From Komagataella phaffii GS115 (Eukaryota > Ascomycota > Pichiomycetes > Pichiales > Pichiaceae): a stretch of 64,000 bases of DNA. The notes below the pieces were generated by a model. The model saw only the letters and a list, made by a program, of their open reading frames with translations. It did not search any database and was not told the origin of the DNA. Position 1 is the first letter of the stretch, and every line of letters starts with the position of its first letter. The stretch is from NCBI RefSeq assembly GCF_000027005.1, contig NC_012966.1:558001-622000 (forward strand), read 5' to 3'. This document shows, one piece after another, positions 19,083 through 28,314 of the stretch. The translations under genes were made by a program, and so were the position numbers.

Positions 19083-20861
19083 ATGAAGAACTTCTTCAAC
19101 AGCTCCGACTCCGAAAAGCATGAGGAGAAAGTAAATGATGAGAAGGTACAGAGTATCTCTTATTCACAGTCAATTCTGTCACTACCGGACTTAGACCCAA
19201 CACTTTCCAGACATGCTAGTGAATATGAGGCAGATCTTTCCAAGATTCAGCCAGGTGTTGCAGGTGAGAAAGGTCACCAATTGAAGAGGGACCTTAAGGC
19301 TCGTCATATTTCCATGATTGCTCTTGGTGGTTCTTTGGGTACCGGTCTTTTGATTGGAACCGCAAATTCTCTAGCTACTGCTGGTCCGGGATCAGTCTTC
19401 ATCACATATAGTTTCGTCGGTCTCATGGTGTTCTTCGTCATGAGTGCCTTGGGTGAAATGGCAACCTACATCCCACTAGCTGGTGGTTTTACCGGTTACT
19501 CTGATCGTTATGCCCATCCAGCCTTAGGTTTCGCCGTTGGTTACTCATACTTGGCCAAATATTTGATTGTCACTCCAAACCAATTGGTTGCTGGGTCCCT
19601 AGTTATGCAATATTGGGTCTCCCCCGAAAAGGTTAATCCGGGCGTGTGGATCACCATCTTTTTGGTGTCTGTTGTTTTGATCAACTTGTTTGGTGTCAAA
19701 TTTTTTGGTGAATTGGAGTTCTGGTTGTCTTCTTTGAAAGTCATTACGGTTCTCGGTTTGATCATTATGCTCTTTGTCTTCATGCTCGGAGGTGGTCCAG
19801 ACCATGAGCGTCTTGGTTTTAGATACTGGACCAATCCTGGTGCTTTTGCCCCATGGAAGGGAATTGCTTCTATTCCTAAAGCCAAATTCATTGCCTTTGT
19901 TTCTTCTTTTGTTTACGCCGTTTTTGCCTATTCAGGTACTGAGTTGGTGGGTGTTGTTGTGGCAGAGGCTTCCAGACCACGAAGAAACGTCCCAAGGGCT
20001 ATTAAACTGACATTTTACAGAATTTGTGTTTTCTACATTCTATCTGTCCTGTTGTTAGGATGCTGTGTTGCCTATAACGACGCAGAGTTAGTTGCCGCAA
20101 GAGCAAAGTCAACTTCATCCAGTGCATCTCCATTCGTTGTTGCTATCAATGCACAAGGAATTTCAGGTCTTCCTCATTTGATGAATGCTTGTATTTTGAT
20201 CTTCGTTTTCTCCGCTTGTAATTCGGATCTTTACATTGCAACCAGAACTTTGTATGGTCTTTCAGTCCAGAGAAAAGCTCCAAAGATTCTTTCCAGAACT
20301 AATAAAACAGGTGTTCCTTACCTGTCTTTGGCCGTTGCCTTCTGTTTCTCATGCTTAGCCTACATGGCCTGCTCTTCTGGTTCTGCTTCAATTTTCGGTT
20401 ATTTCGTCAACGTCGTTTCCATTATGGGTTTGCTTACATGGATTTCTCTGCTAATCACCCACATTTGTTTCATGAATGCCATGAAGGCTCAAGGTATCCC
20501 CAGAAAAAGTCTTCCTTACAGAGCTCCTTTCCAGCCATACGCTTCTTGGATTACACTATTTTTCTGCATTCTTGTTGCTTTGATCAAGAACTTCACAGTT
20601 TTCCTTAACGGATTTAACTACAAGGACTTCATTACCGGCTATATTGGAATTCCTTACTATTTCATTTGTTTCTTTGGATACAAGTTTATCACTGGAGCAA
20701 AGCGTCACAAGTCTGCTGAAGTCGACTTGCTAACACACAAGGACGTCATTGATGCCGAAGAAGAGGAATATGCATTTGCAGAGGCCGAACTTAAGGCAGA
20801 AAGAGGTAATAAGAAAGACGCCCAGTGGCTGTACGACAGGATTTTTGGATGGATTTTTTAA
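19083..20861 (+). CDS. DIP5: Dicarboxylic amino acid permease, Dip5 type
   Basis: This is a plasma-membrane proton-coupled amino acid permease of the yeast AAT family (APC superfamily). The closest resemblance is to Dip5, the high-affinity glutamate/aspartate carrier. The 592-residue protein has a hydrophilic N-terminus of about 80 residues with lysines suited to ubiquitin control. The family entry motif is LKARHISMIALGGSLGTGL, where TM1 begins. About 12 membrane segments run to about residue 545. Dip5-like blocks include WVSPEKVNPGVWITIFLV, GGGPDHERLGFRYW and SACNSDLY. The acidic C-terminal tail ends with an aromatic motif (DRIFGWIF) like that of Dip5. The substrate is inferred from similarity; a general permease cannot be excluded. 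Confidence 0.88.
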   Translation: MKNFFNSSDSEKHEEKVNDEKVQSISYSQSILSLPDLDPTLSRHASEYEADLSKIQPGVAGEKGHQLKRDLKARHISMIALGGSLGTGLLIGTANSLATAGPGSVFITYSFVGLMVFFVMSALGEMATYIPLAGGFTGYSDRYAHPALGFAVGYSYLAKYLIVTPNQLVAGSLVMQYWVSPEKVNPGVWITIFLVSVVLINLFGVKFFGELEFWLSSLKVITVLGLIIMLFVFMLGGGPDHERLGFRYWTNPGAFAPWKGIASIPKAKFIAFVSSFVYAVFAYSGTELVGVVVAEASRPRRNVPRAIKLTFYRICVFYILSVLLLGCCVAYNDAELVAARAKSTSSSASPFVVAINAQGISGLPHLMNACILIFVFSACNSDLYIATRTLYGLSVQRKAPKILSRTNKTGVPYLSLAVAFCFSCLAYMACSSGSASIFGYFVNVVSIMGLLTWISLLITHICFMNAMKAQGIPRKSLPYRAPFQPYASWITLFFCILVALIKNFTVFLNGFNYKDFITGYIGIPYYFICFFGYKFITGAKRHKSAEVDLLTHKDVIDAEEEEYAFAEAELKAERGNKKDAQWLYDRIFGWIF

Positions 20862-21016
20862 AGTGTCCGTTACTTATTCTTTCACAGTTTCCCCTTCTCT
20901 CATGCATTCTAAGTTATTATATCGCTGTTTTGTACATTAATGACAAATTTGGTCATAAGTGCCTCTTTATCGCATTGTAAACTTATACTTATACTTAATT
21001 CTTATATATACACATT

Positions 21017-23017
21017 TCACCTCAGGTCCTTGTTATCACTTCTCATATGTTTGCCTCCGTTGTAATGGCCAGGAAATGGAGGTGGTGCCATCATGGGAAC
21101 ACCCATTCCTGATTGCGATAACGGAGGCATGTATCCGCGACGTTGTTGGTTATGCGACATCATCATCTGTGGAGGAATGAGTTGCGGTTGATATGGAACA
21201 AAGTGTTGTGATCCCGTTTGAGGTACCCCAGGGCCACCCGAAGGACCCTGACCTGGAATCATTGGAATCATTCTAGGAATCAACTGTTGAGGAAGTGGTG
21301 ATGTGTTATGAATGGGAGATGTCTGACCACCTCCATAGAAGAACATTCTATTATCGGGCATCATCGGTATCTCTGGATTGATAGGAAACAAAACACGATA
21401 TGATTCTTCTATCGTTGTCTCCCATGTAGGTGGGGTTACAAAAGGTTTCTCAAATGGAGCTTTGGGATCTTTTCTATGCTTCTCCAAGAATAAGTTGAAG
21501 TTATCTTTGAGAATTTTCTGTTTGGCCACAGTTGGAACTCTATTTGCTCCAAAGAAAGCTTGTTGAGAGATGTTTCTTTTAGGGCGAGTAAAAGATCCTT
21601 GTGAAGTTCCAGAAGCGGGAATAATGCGATGAGGGGCATGAAAATCTGTTTGTCCACCGAAGCCCATGGGCGAAAACGATGCAGTATTCGGGTTCATCTT
21701 GAACGGTTTTTTAGTGCTGGTGGTGGTGGCTGCGGTTGCAGGCTTGCTACTCTCATCTGAAACTTTGGAAGCACTACTTGGTGTTTTCGAAGTTTCTTGT
21801 TTGTTCTTCTCCTTTGGTACAGAATCTTCAGCAGGTTTTTTTGGAAGCTTTAGATTAGATGAAAATTCTTTGAGAGACTCGATCTCCTTTTGAGCCTTGG
21901 TTTTGGGCTGCTCTTTAGAATCACCAGTTTTCGAATCTTGACCTTCTTTGGGCTTCTTTGTTTTAGAGGTGTCTTGTGTTATTGCAGAGCTTTGCAAGAC
22001 AGCAGGATCGTGATGAAAGTTAGCAGCTCTATGGTTGGGAGGAACATATCTTCCGGCTTTGTACTGCTTTAACTCAGATGGCTGCGCCTTAACATTCTTC
22101 TTCAGCATACCCAACAATAATTCTCCTCCTTTATTTTGAGAGTTGTCATCATCTCTTAGCACACCAGAATACTTGTCTTCTTCGTCAATACCGCTATCGT
22201 CAACAACAAGACCTCTTTCCTCAGCAACGTGAATGTTCCCATTGTAAGACTGGCTTTCAATCTCCTTTGCAATACGTTCCGCCTCTACTAGTTTTCGTTC
22301 GTAATCTGGGTCATCCCTATTGATTCGTGTAGTATAGAGATTCTCGTCATAAGTAGACTTGACACCAAATTTACGTTCATTAACTTCGAATTGATCCCAA
22401 TTGGCATGGGTATCATCTTCAAGGTTACCCAGGTCGGTATCTGGGCCTTCGGGTACCCACTTCTGGAGCTCCCGCTCTTTCGATTGGGACTTTCCAGAAA
22501 TGTCCGTATCCGTCTTGAAAGCCTTTTTAGAGTCAGTATTACCCTCAGCAGCCTCAGCAATTGCTGCGGGATAGGAGTTGTGAGCTTTTGAAAAATCTAA
22601 TTGCTCAATTTCAACGGCGACAATGTCCTTTGCCTTGAACACGAGGGTCTCAGGCAACTCTTCAGCATCATTCTCTTGTGATCCATCGATCAACTCGGGA
22701 TACTTTACAATAACAGACAGCTCTGAATCAGCAGCAAAATCGTTGAAGGAAACCAGCATTCCCGAATAAGAAGAACCTGAGCCCACAGTCACAATAACTT
22801 TGGAGCCTATGGAGTGTGCAAGGGCAAACAACAATCGATCATCGTTATTCTGGGCTGCAACCTTAGATTGTTGAACAGCAGGTTTCTGAGAAGATTCTTC
22901 CTTTCCATTGTACTTGCGATTTGAGCCTGGACCGGACCCATTGAAGTTACGTGAGTTGGATCTCCTGTGGCCCGATGTACCTGACGAATTTGGTCGGGCG
23001 TTCTTGATTTGGGACAT
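21017..23017 (-). CDS. PBP1: Pbp1, ataxin-2 family poly(A)-binding-protein-binding protein
   Basis: Pbp1 binds Pab1, tunes poly(A) tail length, promotes stress granules and links mitochondria to TORC1. I chose the ATG at 23017 (MSQIKNARPN), giving 666 residues; a reading from 23038 would begin with GTG. The Lsm domain covers about 48-130 (LFALAHSIGSKVIVTVGS). LsmAD covers about 205-275 (FGVKSTYDENLYTTRIN). Long disordered Lys/Ser/Thr-rich and then Pro/Gly/Met/Gln-rich regions follow, with SPMGFGG, typical of phase-separating ataxin-2 tails. Convergent with DIP5 (155 bp between stops). Confidence 0.92.
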   Translation of the reverse strand: MSQIKNARPNSSGTSGHRRSNSRNFNGSGPGSNRKYNGKEESSQKPAVQQSKVAAQNNDDRLLFALAHSIGSKVIVTVGSGSSYSGMLVSFNDFAADSELSVIVKYPELIDGSQENDAEELPETLVFKAKDIVAVEIEQLDFSKAHNSYPAAIAEAAEGNTDSKKAFKTDTDISGKSQSKERELQKWVPEGPDTDLGNLEDDTHANWDQFEVNERKFGVKSTYDENLYTTRINRDDPDYERKLVEAERIAKEIESQSYNGNIHVAEERGLVVDDSGIDEEDKYSGVLRDDDNSQNKGGELLLGMLKKNVKAQPSELKQYKAGRYVPPNHRAANFHHDPAVLQSSAITQDTSKTKKPKEGQDSKTGDSKEQPKTKAQKEIESLKEFSSNLKLPKKPAEDSVPKEKNKQETSKTPSSASKVSDESSKPATAATTTSTKKPFKMNPNTASFSPMGFGGQTDFHAPHRIIPASGTSQGSFTRPKRNISQQAFFGANRVPTVAKQKILKDNFNLFLEKHRKDPKAPFEKPFVTPPTWETTIEESYRVLFPINPEIPMMPDNRMFFYGGGQTSPIHNTSPLPQQLIPRMIPMIPGQGPSGGPGVPQTGSQHFVPYQPQLIPPQMMMSHNQQRRGYMPPLSQSGMGVPMMAPPPFPGHYNGGKHMRSDNKDLR

Positions 23018-23369
23018 TGAAGGCGATACGGCGAACACAAAAGGGCTTTCAAGTGAGTGTTGCAGACACTGGTCCTATTTCCACGAGGAACGTAGCAGTT
23101 TGAGTAGTCACGGGACCCCTGAACAGTAGAGACAGGAATTGATGAACTATGTCAGCTATGGTGATGTTATGGCAGACAAGATAAAAAGGGATTGGGTGGC
23201 GCACAGGCTCTGGTAGGTAGGCCAGTAAGCGTTTGCAAGGGGAGATAGAAAGCGTAGAAGGGAAGTGGAGGGGGGGCAGGTTGAGGATTGGTGGTCGCGC
23301 GACCTAAGTCTCCATCTACCTTACCTGGCACTATTCAATTCTTTAGATCGTTATTTCAACGGCCAGGCA
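23018..23369. other. Intergenic region between PBP1 and TDA2
   Basis: This 352 bp region holds the divergent promoters of PBP1 and TDA2. It has G-rich purine runs near 23250-23280 on the plus strand. I see no RNA gene or reading frame with support; the 35 codons upstream of the TDA2 ATG are open but unlike the family. Confidence 0.4.
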
Positions 23370-23714
23370 ATGAAGATTGAGATAACTAAAGAAATTAATA
23401 TTGAGAGCTTGCCATTGGAGAAGGACCTCCTGGTTGAAAAAATCAAGTCAGCTGTCGAAGACCCTGAGTTGGAATTGGACTCAGAATTGGTGAAAAAGGT
23501 GATCTCTGACATTTTGGGTGAATTGATCAGCAAATCCTCATTGCACAAATTCTTTGTAAACGTGGTCAGAATTCAAGGAGTCGAAGGTCAAAACTTAAAC
23601 ATATGCAGCACTTCAGGTGGCCATTGGGACCAACACAAAGATGGTCTCTTGAATTTCAAAGTGGAAGTAGAAGGAGGTATCTTGATGGTTAGTGTCGTTT
23701 GGCTCAAGTCCTAA
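23370..23714 (+). CDS. TDA2: Tda2, Tctex/dynein light-chain-fold endocytic protein
   Basis: Tda2 is a Tctex-type dimer that, in Saccharomyces, works with Aim21 at cortical actin patches to limit actin assembly. From the ATG at 23370 (MKIEITKEI) the protein has 114 residues; yeast Tda2 has 126. Visible matches are the helical N-half with the SSLHKFFVNV segment and the beta-strand C-half ending KDGLLNFKVEVEGG and VVWLKS, like the yeast end ILWLHK. The frame stays open 35 codons further upstream, but that part is unlike the family. VTC1 follows on the same strand. Confidence 0.85.
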   Translation: MKIEITKEINIESLPLEKDLLVEKIKSAVEDPELELDSELVKKVISDILGELISKSSLHKFFVNVVRIQGVEGQNLNICSTSGGHWDQHKDGLLNFKVEVEGGILMVSVVWLKS

Positions 23715-23938
23715 TAGTGTTTTCCCGCGCCCAGTCGCTCTTCAAACCGTACAGAATATCTTCCCCAGAGGATCACCATCTGGCATACCTCCCCTAGCAT
23801 CAAGCTCTGTTCGCGATTTCTTATCGTTCATCATCTTTTCACGACCGCCTGTCGCACGTGCGTAATAACTTCTCTCTAAGTCCTCTATTTAAATTAAATA
23901 TTTCCCAACTGCTCACGTTGAGACTCTGCCCCCCAATA
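23715..23938 (+). promoter_or_regulatory. VTC1 promoter with Pho4-type E-boxes
   Basis: A perfect 10 bp palindrome with core CACGTG lies at 23853-23862 (core 23855-23860), 79 bp before the VTC1 ATG. A second core, CACGTT, is at 23914-23919. CACGTG and CACGTT are the strong and weak Pho4 sites of yeast PHO promoters, and VTC1 is a PHO-regulon gene in Saccharomyces. CACGTG could also be bound by Cbf1. Confidence 0.6.
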
Positions 23939-24364
23939 ATGTCCACACAACCACTGTTACAATCAGCTCCAGGTAAGTCCGAAGTTTTGTAGAAATTTCA
24001 AAGTCCTCGTGTTCACTAACAGTCTAAAGGAAAGAGAATTGCTTTGCCTACCAGGGTTGAACCAAAGGTATTTTTTGCTAACGAGAGAACATTCTTATCA
24101 TGGTTGAATTTCACAGTTATCTTGGGCTCCTTAGGTGTGGGTCTGTTGAATTTTGGTGATAAAATAGGAAGAATTTCCGCTGGTCTGTTCACTTTTATTG
24201 CCATGGGTACGATGCTGTACGCCTTGATAACGTATCACTGGAGAGCCAGTGCCATCAGGAGAAGAGGGTCTGGACCCTACGATGACCGTTTTGGGCCCAC
24301 GATGTTGTGCTTATTCTTACTTATTGCCATCGTTGTCAATTTCACATTGAGAATCAGATCCTAG
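23939..24364 (+). CDS. VTC1: Vtc1, small membrane subunit of the vacuolar polyphosphate polymerase, one intron
   Basis: Vtc1 anchors the VTC complex, which makes polyphosphate and moves it into the vacuole. Exon 1 is 23939-23972, the intron is 23973-24029 (GTAAGT, branch CACTAAC, AAAG end), and exon 2 is 24030-24364. The product has 122 residues; yeast Vtc1 has 129. The join gives [20 protein letters not shown]. The DUF202-type core follows: [11 protein letters not shown], then three membrane helices (about 37-58, 64-86, 101-120), with the conserved arginines [11 protein letters not shown] between helices 2 and 3. Confidence 0.95.
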
Positions 24365-24569
24365 TGACACCTTACATAGAAAGATACTTTAATGACATCC
24401 GACATCTATTTGTGTCACTTAGTTTTCTGCACCTGGCTCAGGCCGTAGATGTCAGCTACGCATCCCAAAAACAGTTTCGCGGGCGTGAGTTAGGGAGACG
24501 AGTTCTAGGTCAACACGGAGTAACACAGACCCAAACGTGTCAACAGGCCTCTCCTTCGCATTACCAGCA

Positions 24570-24809
24570 ATGCATGCTAAGGTTAGGGCTTTATATAAAG
24601 AACTAATCTACCTTGCTCGCTTCCACCCCAATGAGAAGAAACTAAAGGACAGCATCAAGGCAGGCTTTCTCAAGAACAAAAATATAAGCTCAGAAAATGA
24701 AACTGAACTTTTCGGAGCGTTGGCCCACGGTCGCTACATGTGTCGTGAATTGACTAGCCTTTACGAACTCCAAACGTACAGAGCCGTAAAGAGGAAATAT
24801 TATACATAG
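24570..24809 (+). CDS. LYR-motif protein of the ETFRF1/LYRM5 type
   Basis: This is a small mitochondrial LYR (Complex1_LYR) protein. ETFRF1/LYRM5 in animals binds electron transfer flavoprotein and can displace its FAD. From the ATG at 24570 the protein has 79 residues. It matches human LYRM5 along its length: ALYKELIYLARFHP against the LYKNLLYLGRDYP type, FLKNKN, the charged middle, and the end MCRELTSLYELQTYRAVKRKYY. The tyrosine-arginine of the LYR signature is replaced by LYK. A reading from 24537 starts with GTG and is unlikely. ETF beta (CIR1) is encoded 15 kb away, so a working partner is present in the genome. Function is inferred from the family. Confidence 0.85.
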   Translation: MHAKVRALYKELIYLARFHPNEKKLKDSIKAGFLKNKNISSENETELFGALAHGRYMCRELTSLYELQTYRAVKRKYYT

Positions 24810-25079
24810 ACACACTCAATCTTTATGTACAAATTTAGCAGTCCCAGTTTGACTTCCAGATCGGGCGCGCAGAATAGTATATTTCAAACTGGACCATGCG
24901 CTGCGCGGCCTGCCAGTTAACGCCTACTCGGAAGGACCACCCCACCATTCAAATCACGCGAAAGCTCGCTGGATTAAATTTCTATCGGTCGTGTATCTAC
25001 TGAGTTTCTCTTCAACTCTCACTCTGAAAAAAAAGTTCAATCTTTGTACAAGTCAGTTCAACAAAAGTCTATAACCATC

Positions 25080-25618
25080 ATGGTATGTTCAATCCCAAAG
25101 GGAGTGCTCAACTGAGAGGTACCAGATGATATACTATGTGATCTCCATGTTGGCTTAACTTCCCCGATTTTTTTCATTTAGAAACAAGTTCGATGTACTA
25201 ACAATATTTGTAGAGTGACGCCGTTACTATTAGAACCAGAAAGGTCATCAAGAACCCTCTTCTTGCTAGAATTCAGTTTGTCATTGACGTACACCACCCA
25301 GGTAAGGCTAACGTCTCCAAGGATGAGCTCCGTGAGAGACTGGCCGAGATCTACAAGGCTGACAAAGATGCCGTCTCCGTGTTCGGTTTCAGAACCCACT
25401 TCGGTGGAGGAAAGTCCTCTGGTTTCGGTCTGGTGTACCAGTCCGTCTCTGATGCTAAGAGATTTGAGCCAACCTACCGTTTGATCAGATACGGATTGGC
25501 CCAGAAGGTGGAGAAGCCATCCAGACAACAGAGAAAGCAAAAAAAGAACAGAGACAAGAAGATTTTTGGTACTCAAGAGAAGTTTGCCAAAAAGGCTGCC
25601 AAGCGTGCTGCCGAATAG
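25080..25618 (+). CDS. RPS24: 40S ribosomal protein eS24, one intron
   Basis: This is a structural protein of the small ribosomal subunit. Exon 1 is the ATG alone (25080-25082). The intron is 25083-25213 (GTATGT, branch TACTAAC, TTGTAG end), and exon 2 is 25214-25618. The product has 135 residues, identical in length to yeast Rps24. Exon 2 starts [19 protein letters not shown]. The core [19 protein letters not shown] and the basic tail [18 protein letters not shown] follow. The 131-nt intron is the longest in the window. A poly(A) run at 25671-25679 lies in the 3' region before convergent CDC12. Confidence 0.97.
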
Positions 25619-25731
25619 TCTTAAGATACATTATATTCTGTCTAACACTTCTAATGTACAAAATTTCCAAAAAAAAAAAGATCAGAACGAGTACTCCAAT
25701 GGAATTATTCTCTTATTCGTACAAAATTTAT

Positions 25732-26934
25732 CTACACCTTGATCCCCTTAGAAATCTCCAGCTTTTTGATCTGGTCCTCCATCTGTTTGATTTGCTCCTG
25801 GATCTCGGATAGATCATGGTTCAACCTGGCACGTTCCGTGTTGATATTTTGTTCCCATTGCTTGAATCGTTGTTCCTCTACCTTGACTTGGTTGCTGAAA
25901 GCCTGTCTCAGAGCTTTCTCCTCTTCTAAGAATTTAGGATTGTTAATCCTACTAATCTCGTGTGATCTCTCTGGTACATCATCTGATAATCTTAACGATC
26001 TGTAGGTCTCGTAGTGTAATTCTTCAGTGGACAAGATCAAATCCAACATGTTGATTCTCAGCAGTAAACTTCTCAACTTACGGAAATCACAATGTTGATC
26101 ATTCTCTACTTCCACAATACCCCATGGATATTTCCTCCCGGCAACAGGGGCTGCTCCTGGAGTGACTTCATGTAAGTCTTCAGATCCGATGACGGCAAAG
26201 GGCATACTTTCAATTAACTGTCTAGCATGCTCGGCAGCGCCTTGGTCCTCATGATCGATTGGAGGAGAATATATTCTAATATCCTGCGCTTCAATGATGG
26301 CACGAATGTTGTTCTTAAAGTCCAACATTTCATTTGGGGACAAAGTATCTGCTTTGGCAATAACTGGAATCAAATTGCACCTACTGCCTAGCTTCTTCAT
26401 AACTTCAACATCAAGAGGTTTCAAAGTGTGACCAGTGGGTCTAATGAAGTATAAACACGCATGGACTCTTAAATCATGGGCTCTAGCTCTCTCTGGCTGC
26501 TGCTCTTGTTTCATGTACAGATCGTGTTGATCATCAATAAAATCTACAATTGGCTGAAAAGCGTTCCGGTTGTTGATATTGTCTCCAAATCCTGGAGTGT
26601 CGATGACGTTCAATCTCAATGTGTAATTCTTCTCCTCTAATTCGGCACGCGTGATCTCGATCTCAACTGTTTTATGGATATCTGATTTGTGACGAACCTT
26701 AGCATCTGGAGATTGCTTTAAAGTGGTTTGGAATAAAGTGTTGATAAAAGTGGTTTTTCCCAATCCTGACTCTCCAGCTACCATCAAGGTGAAGTATCCA
26801 CCATTTTTGGAGGCCAATTTGTATCTGAAAAGAAGTGTTAGTACTGGAAGTAATCAATAATACAGCATGTGCTACGCAAAAAAATTAACTTACCTCTGAT
26901 TGGGCAAATTAGATATACCGATTTGTTCAGACAT
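25732..26934 (-). CDS. CDC12: Septin Cdc12, one intron
   Basis: Cdc12 is a GTP-binding subunit of the septin filament at the bud neck. Exon 1 is 26934-26894, the intron is 26893-26825 (GTAAGT, branch TACTAAC, TTTCAG end), and exon 2 is 26824-25732, 377 residues in total. Exon 1 gives SEQIGISNLPNQR, the Cdc12-type N-terminus, and the join completes QRYKLASKNGG. G1 GESGLGKTT, G3 DTPGFGD and G4 AKAD are intact. The septin-unique element lies near 260-310 and a C-terminal coiled coil at about 310-372. The sequence is closer to Cdc12 than to Cdc3, Cdc10 or Cdc11. Confidence 0.95.
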
Positions 26935-27177
26935 GTTTGATAACTAGGGTACTTGAAGGGAAATGGTTTATAAATAAGTCAAACGTTGAAGGAGTATTGT
27001 CAATTCCTTACGTGTCTGGCACCAGTCGCGAGAAGAGACGATCGATACTCAGATCTCATTGGTACACGACCTATCTGGCACAAACCATGATGTATTATCT
27101 AGCGCACATTGTAGCAGTTGTCAACTGATTTGCACTGAAGTTGGAGGTTGTGTCTTGTCTTTGAACCACTGCAATAA

Positions 27178-28272
27178 ATGAGCTTGCAGAACAAAACGGT
27201 TCTAACTCCGTTCATTAAGAGCCTACTTCTCACACCGCCTAATTTTCCGCCTTCAGATCTCACTACGATCCTGAAGCTGGTGGTCCAAGGTCTCGCATCA
27301 GACGTTCAGCTGGCTGCTTTTTTGACTGCTTTGAAAATGAGCCGTTTGGACCATAATCCTCTTTATGTTGCTGCTATGGCTTCTGCATTATTGGAATTCT
27401 CCTCTCTGATTCCAATTTCTGACTCAGAGAACGTCTGGTTCACCGATATTGTTGGCACAGGAGGTGATGGACAGAACACCTTCAACGTCAGCACATCAGC
27501 TGCAATAGTAGCAGCCGGTATGGGACTTGATGTGTGTAAACATGGTGGTAAGGCTAGTAGCTCAGCATCTGGCGCTGGTGATCTGATGACGTTTTTGGGA
27601 GTAGATCAATCAAATGTCACCGCAGAGACATTTCCGAGACTTCGACAGGCATCCAAATTTTCTTTTTTGTTAGCTCCTAATTTTCATCCAGCAATGGCAA
27701 AAGTAGCACCAGTACGTGCTCAACTTAATATACCAACTATTTTCAACCTAATGGGTCCTTTGATAAATCCTGCCCCAATAGCGTCGAGAATAATTGGGGT
27801 TTACGCTGAAGATTTGGGCCAGTTGTTTGCAGAAGCATTCATTGTGCTTGATAAATCCAGATATGGTAAGGTAGGAAAGACTATGGTTGTATGGGGATGC
27901 TGTGGACTTGACGAAATATCTCCAATTGGTAGAACTAAGACTTGGACCGTTGACCCTGAAACTGAAACAGTTACCGTTGGTTACCTAGAGCCATCTGATT
28001 TTGGTTTGGCTGAACACACTCTAGATACCGTCCAATCAGGAACTCCTTCAGCTAATGCCGAAACCCTAATTTCAATTCTGCAAAATCAACCTGAGTATTC
28101 TGAGCCCGATCATCCTTTGGTTGATTATATTGTCATGAATGCGGCTGCTTTGGCTGTAGTTTCTGGATTAGCTAGTGACTGGAAACACGGTGTAATATTG
28201 GCTAGAAAATCAATAAGCTCTGGAGCCGCATTGGAACAGCTCCGATCCTTTGCAGATGCTTCTAGAGCATGA
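27178..28272 (+). CDS. TRP4: Anthranilate phosphoribosyltransferase
   Basis: This enzyme transfers phosphoribose from PRPP to anthranilate in tryptophan synthesis. The 364-residue cytosolic protein is close to yeast Trp4 (380). The PRPP-binding motif DIVGTGGDGQNTFNVST lies near residues 96-112, KHGGKASSS near 127, and the family segment FNLMGPLINPA near 198. It is divergent from CDC12 across 243 bp and convergent with SPC110 (42 bp between stops). Confidence 0.97.
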   Translation: MSLQNKTVLTPFIKSLLLTPPNFPPSDLTTILKLVVQGLASDVQLAAFLTALKMSRLDHNPLYVAAMASALLEFSSLIPISDSENVWFTDIVGTGGDGQNTFNVSTSAAIVAAGMGLDVCKHGGKASSSASGAGDLMTFLGVDQSNVTAETFPRLRQASKFSFLLAPNFHPAMAKVAPVRAQLNIPTIFNLMGPLINPAPIASRIIGVYAEDLGQLFAEAFIVLDKSRYGKVGKTMVVWGCCGLDEISPIGRTKTWTVDPETETVTVGYLEPSDFGLAEHTLDTVQSGTPSANAETLISILQNQPEYSEPDHPLVDYIVMNAAALAVVSGLASDWKHGVILARKSISSGAALEQLRSFADASRA

Positions 28273-28314
28273 TAGATGTGTAATGAGAATATTAATTAAG
28301 ATCATACGTAATAT

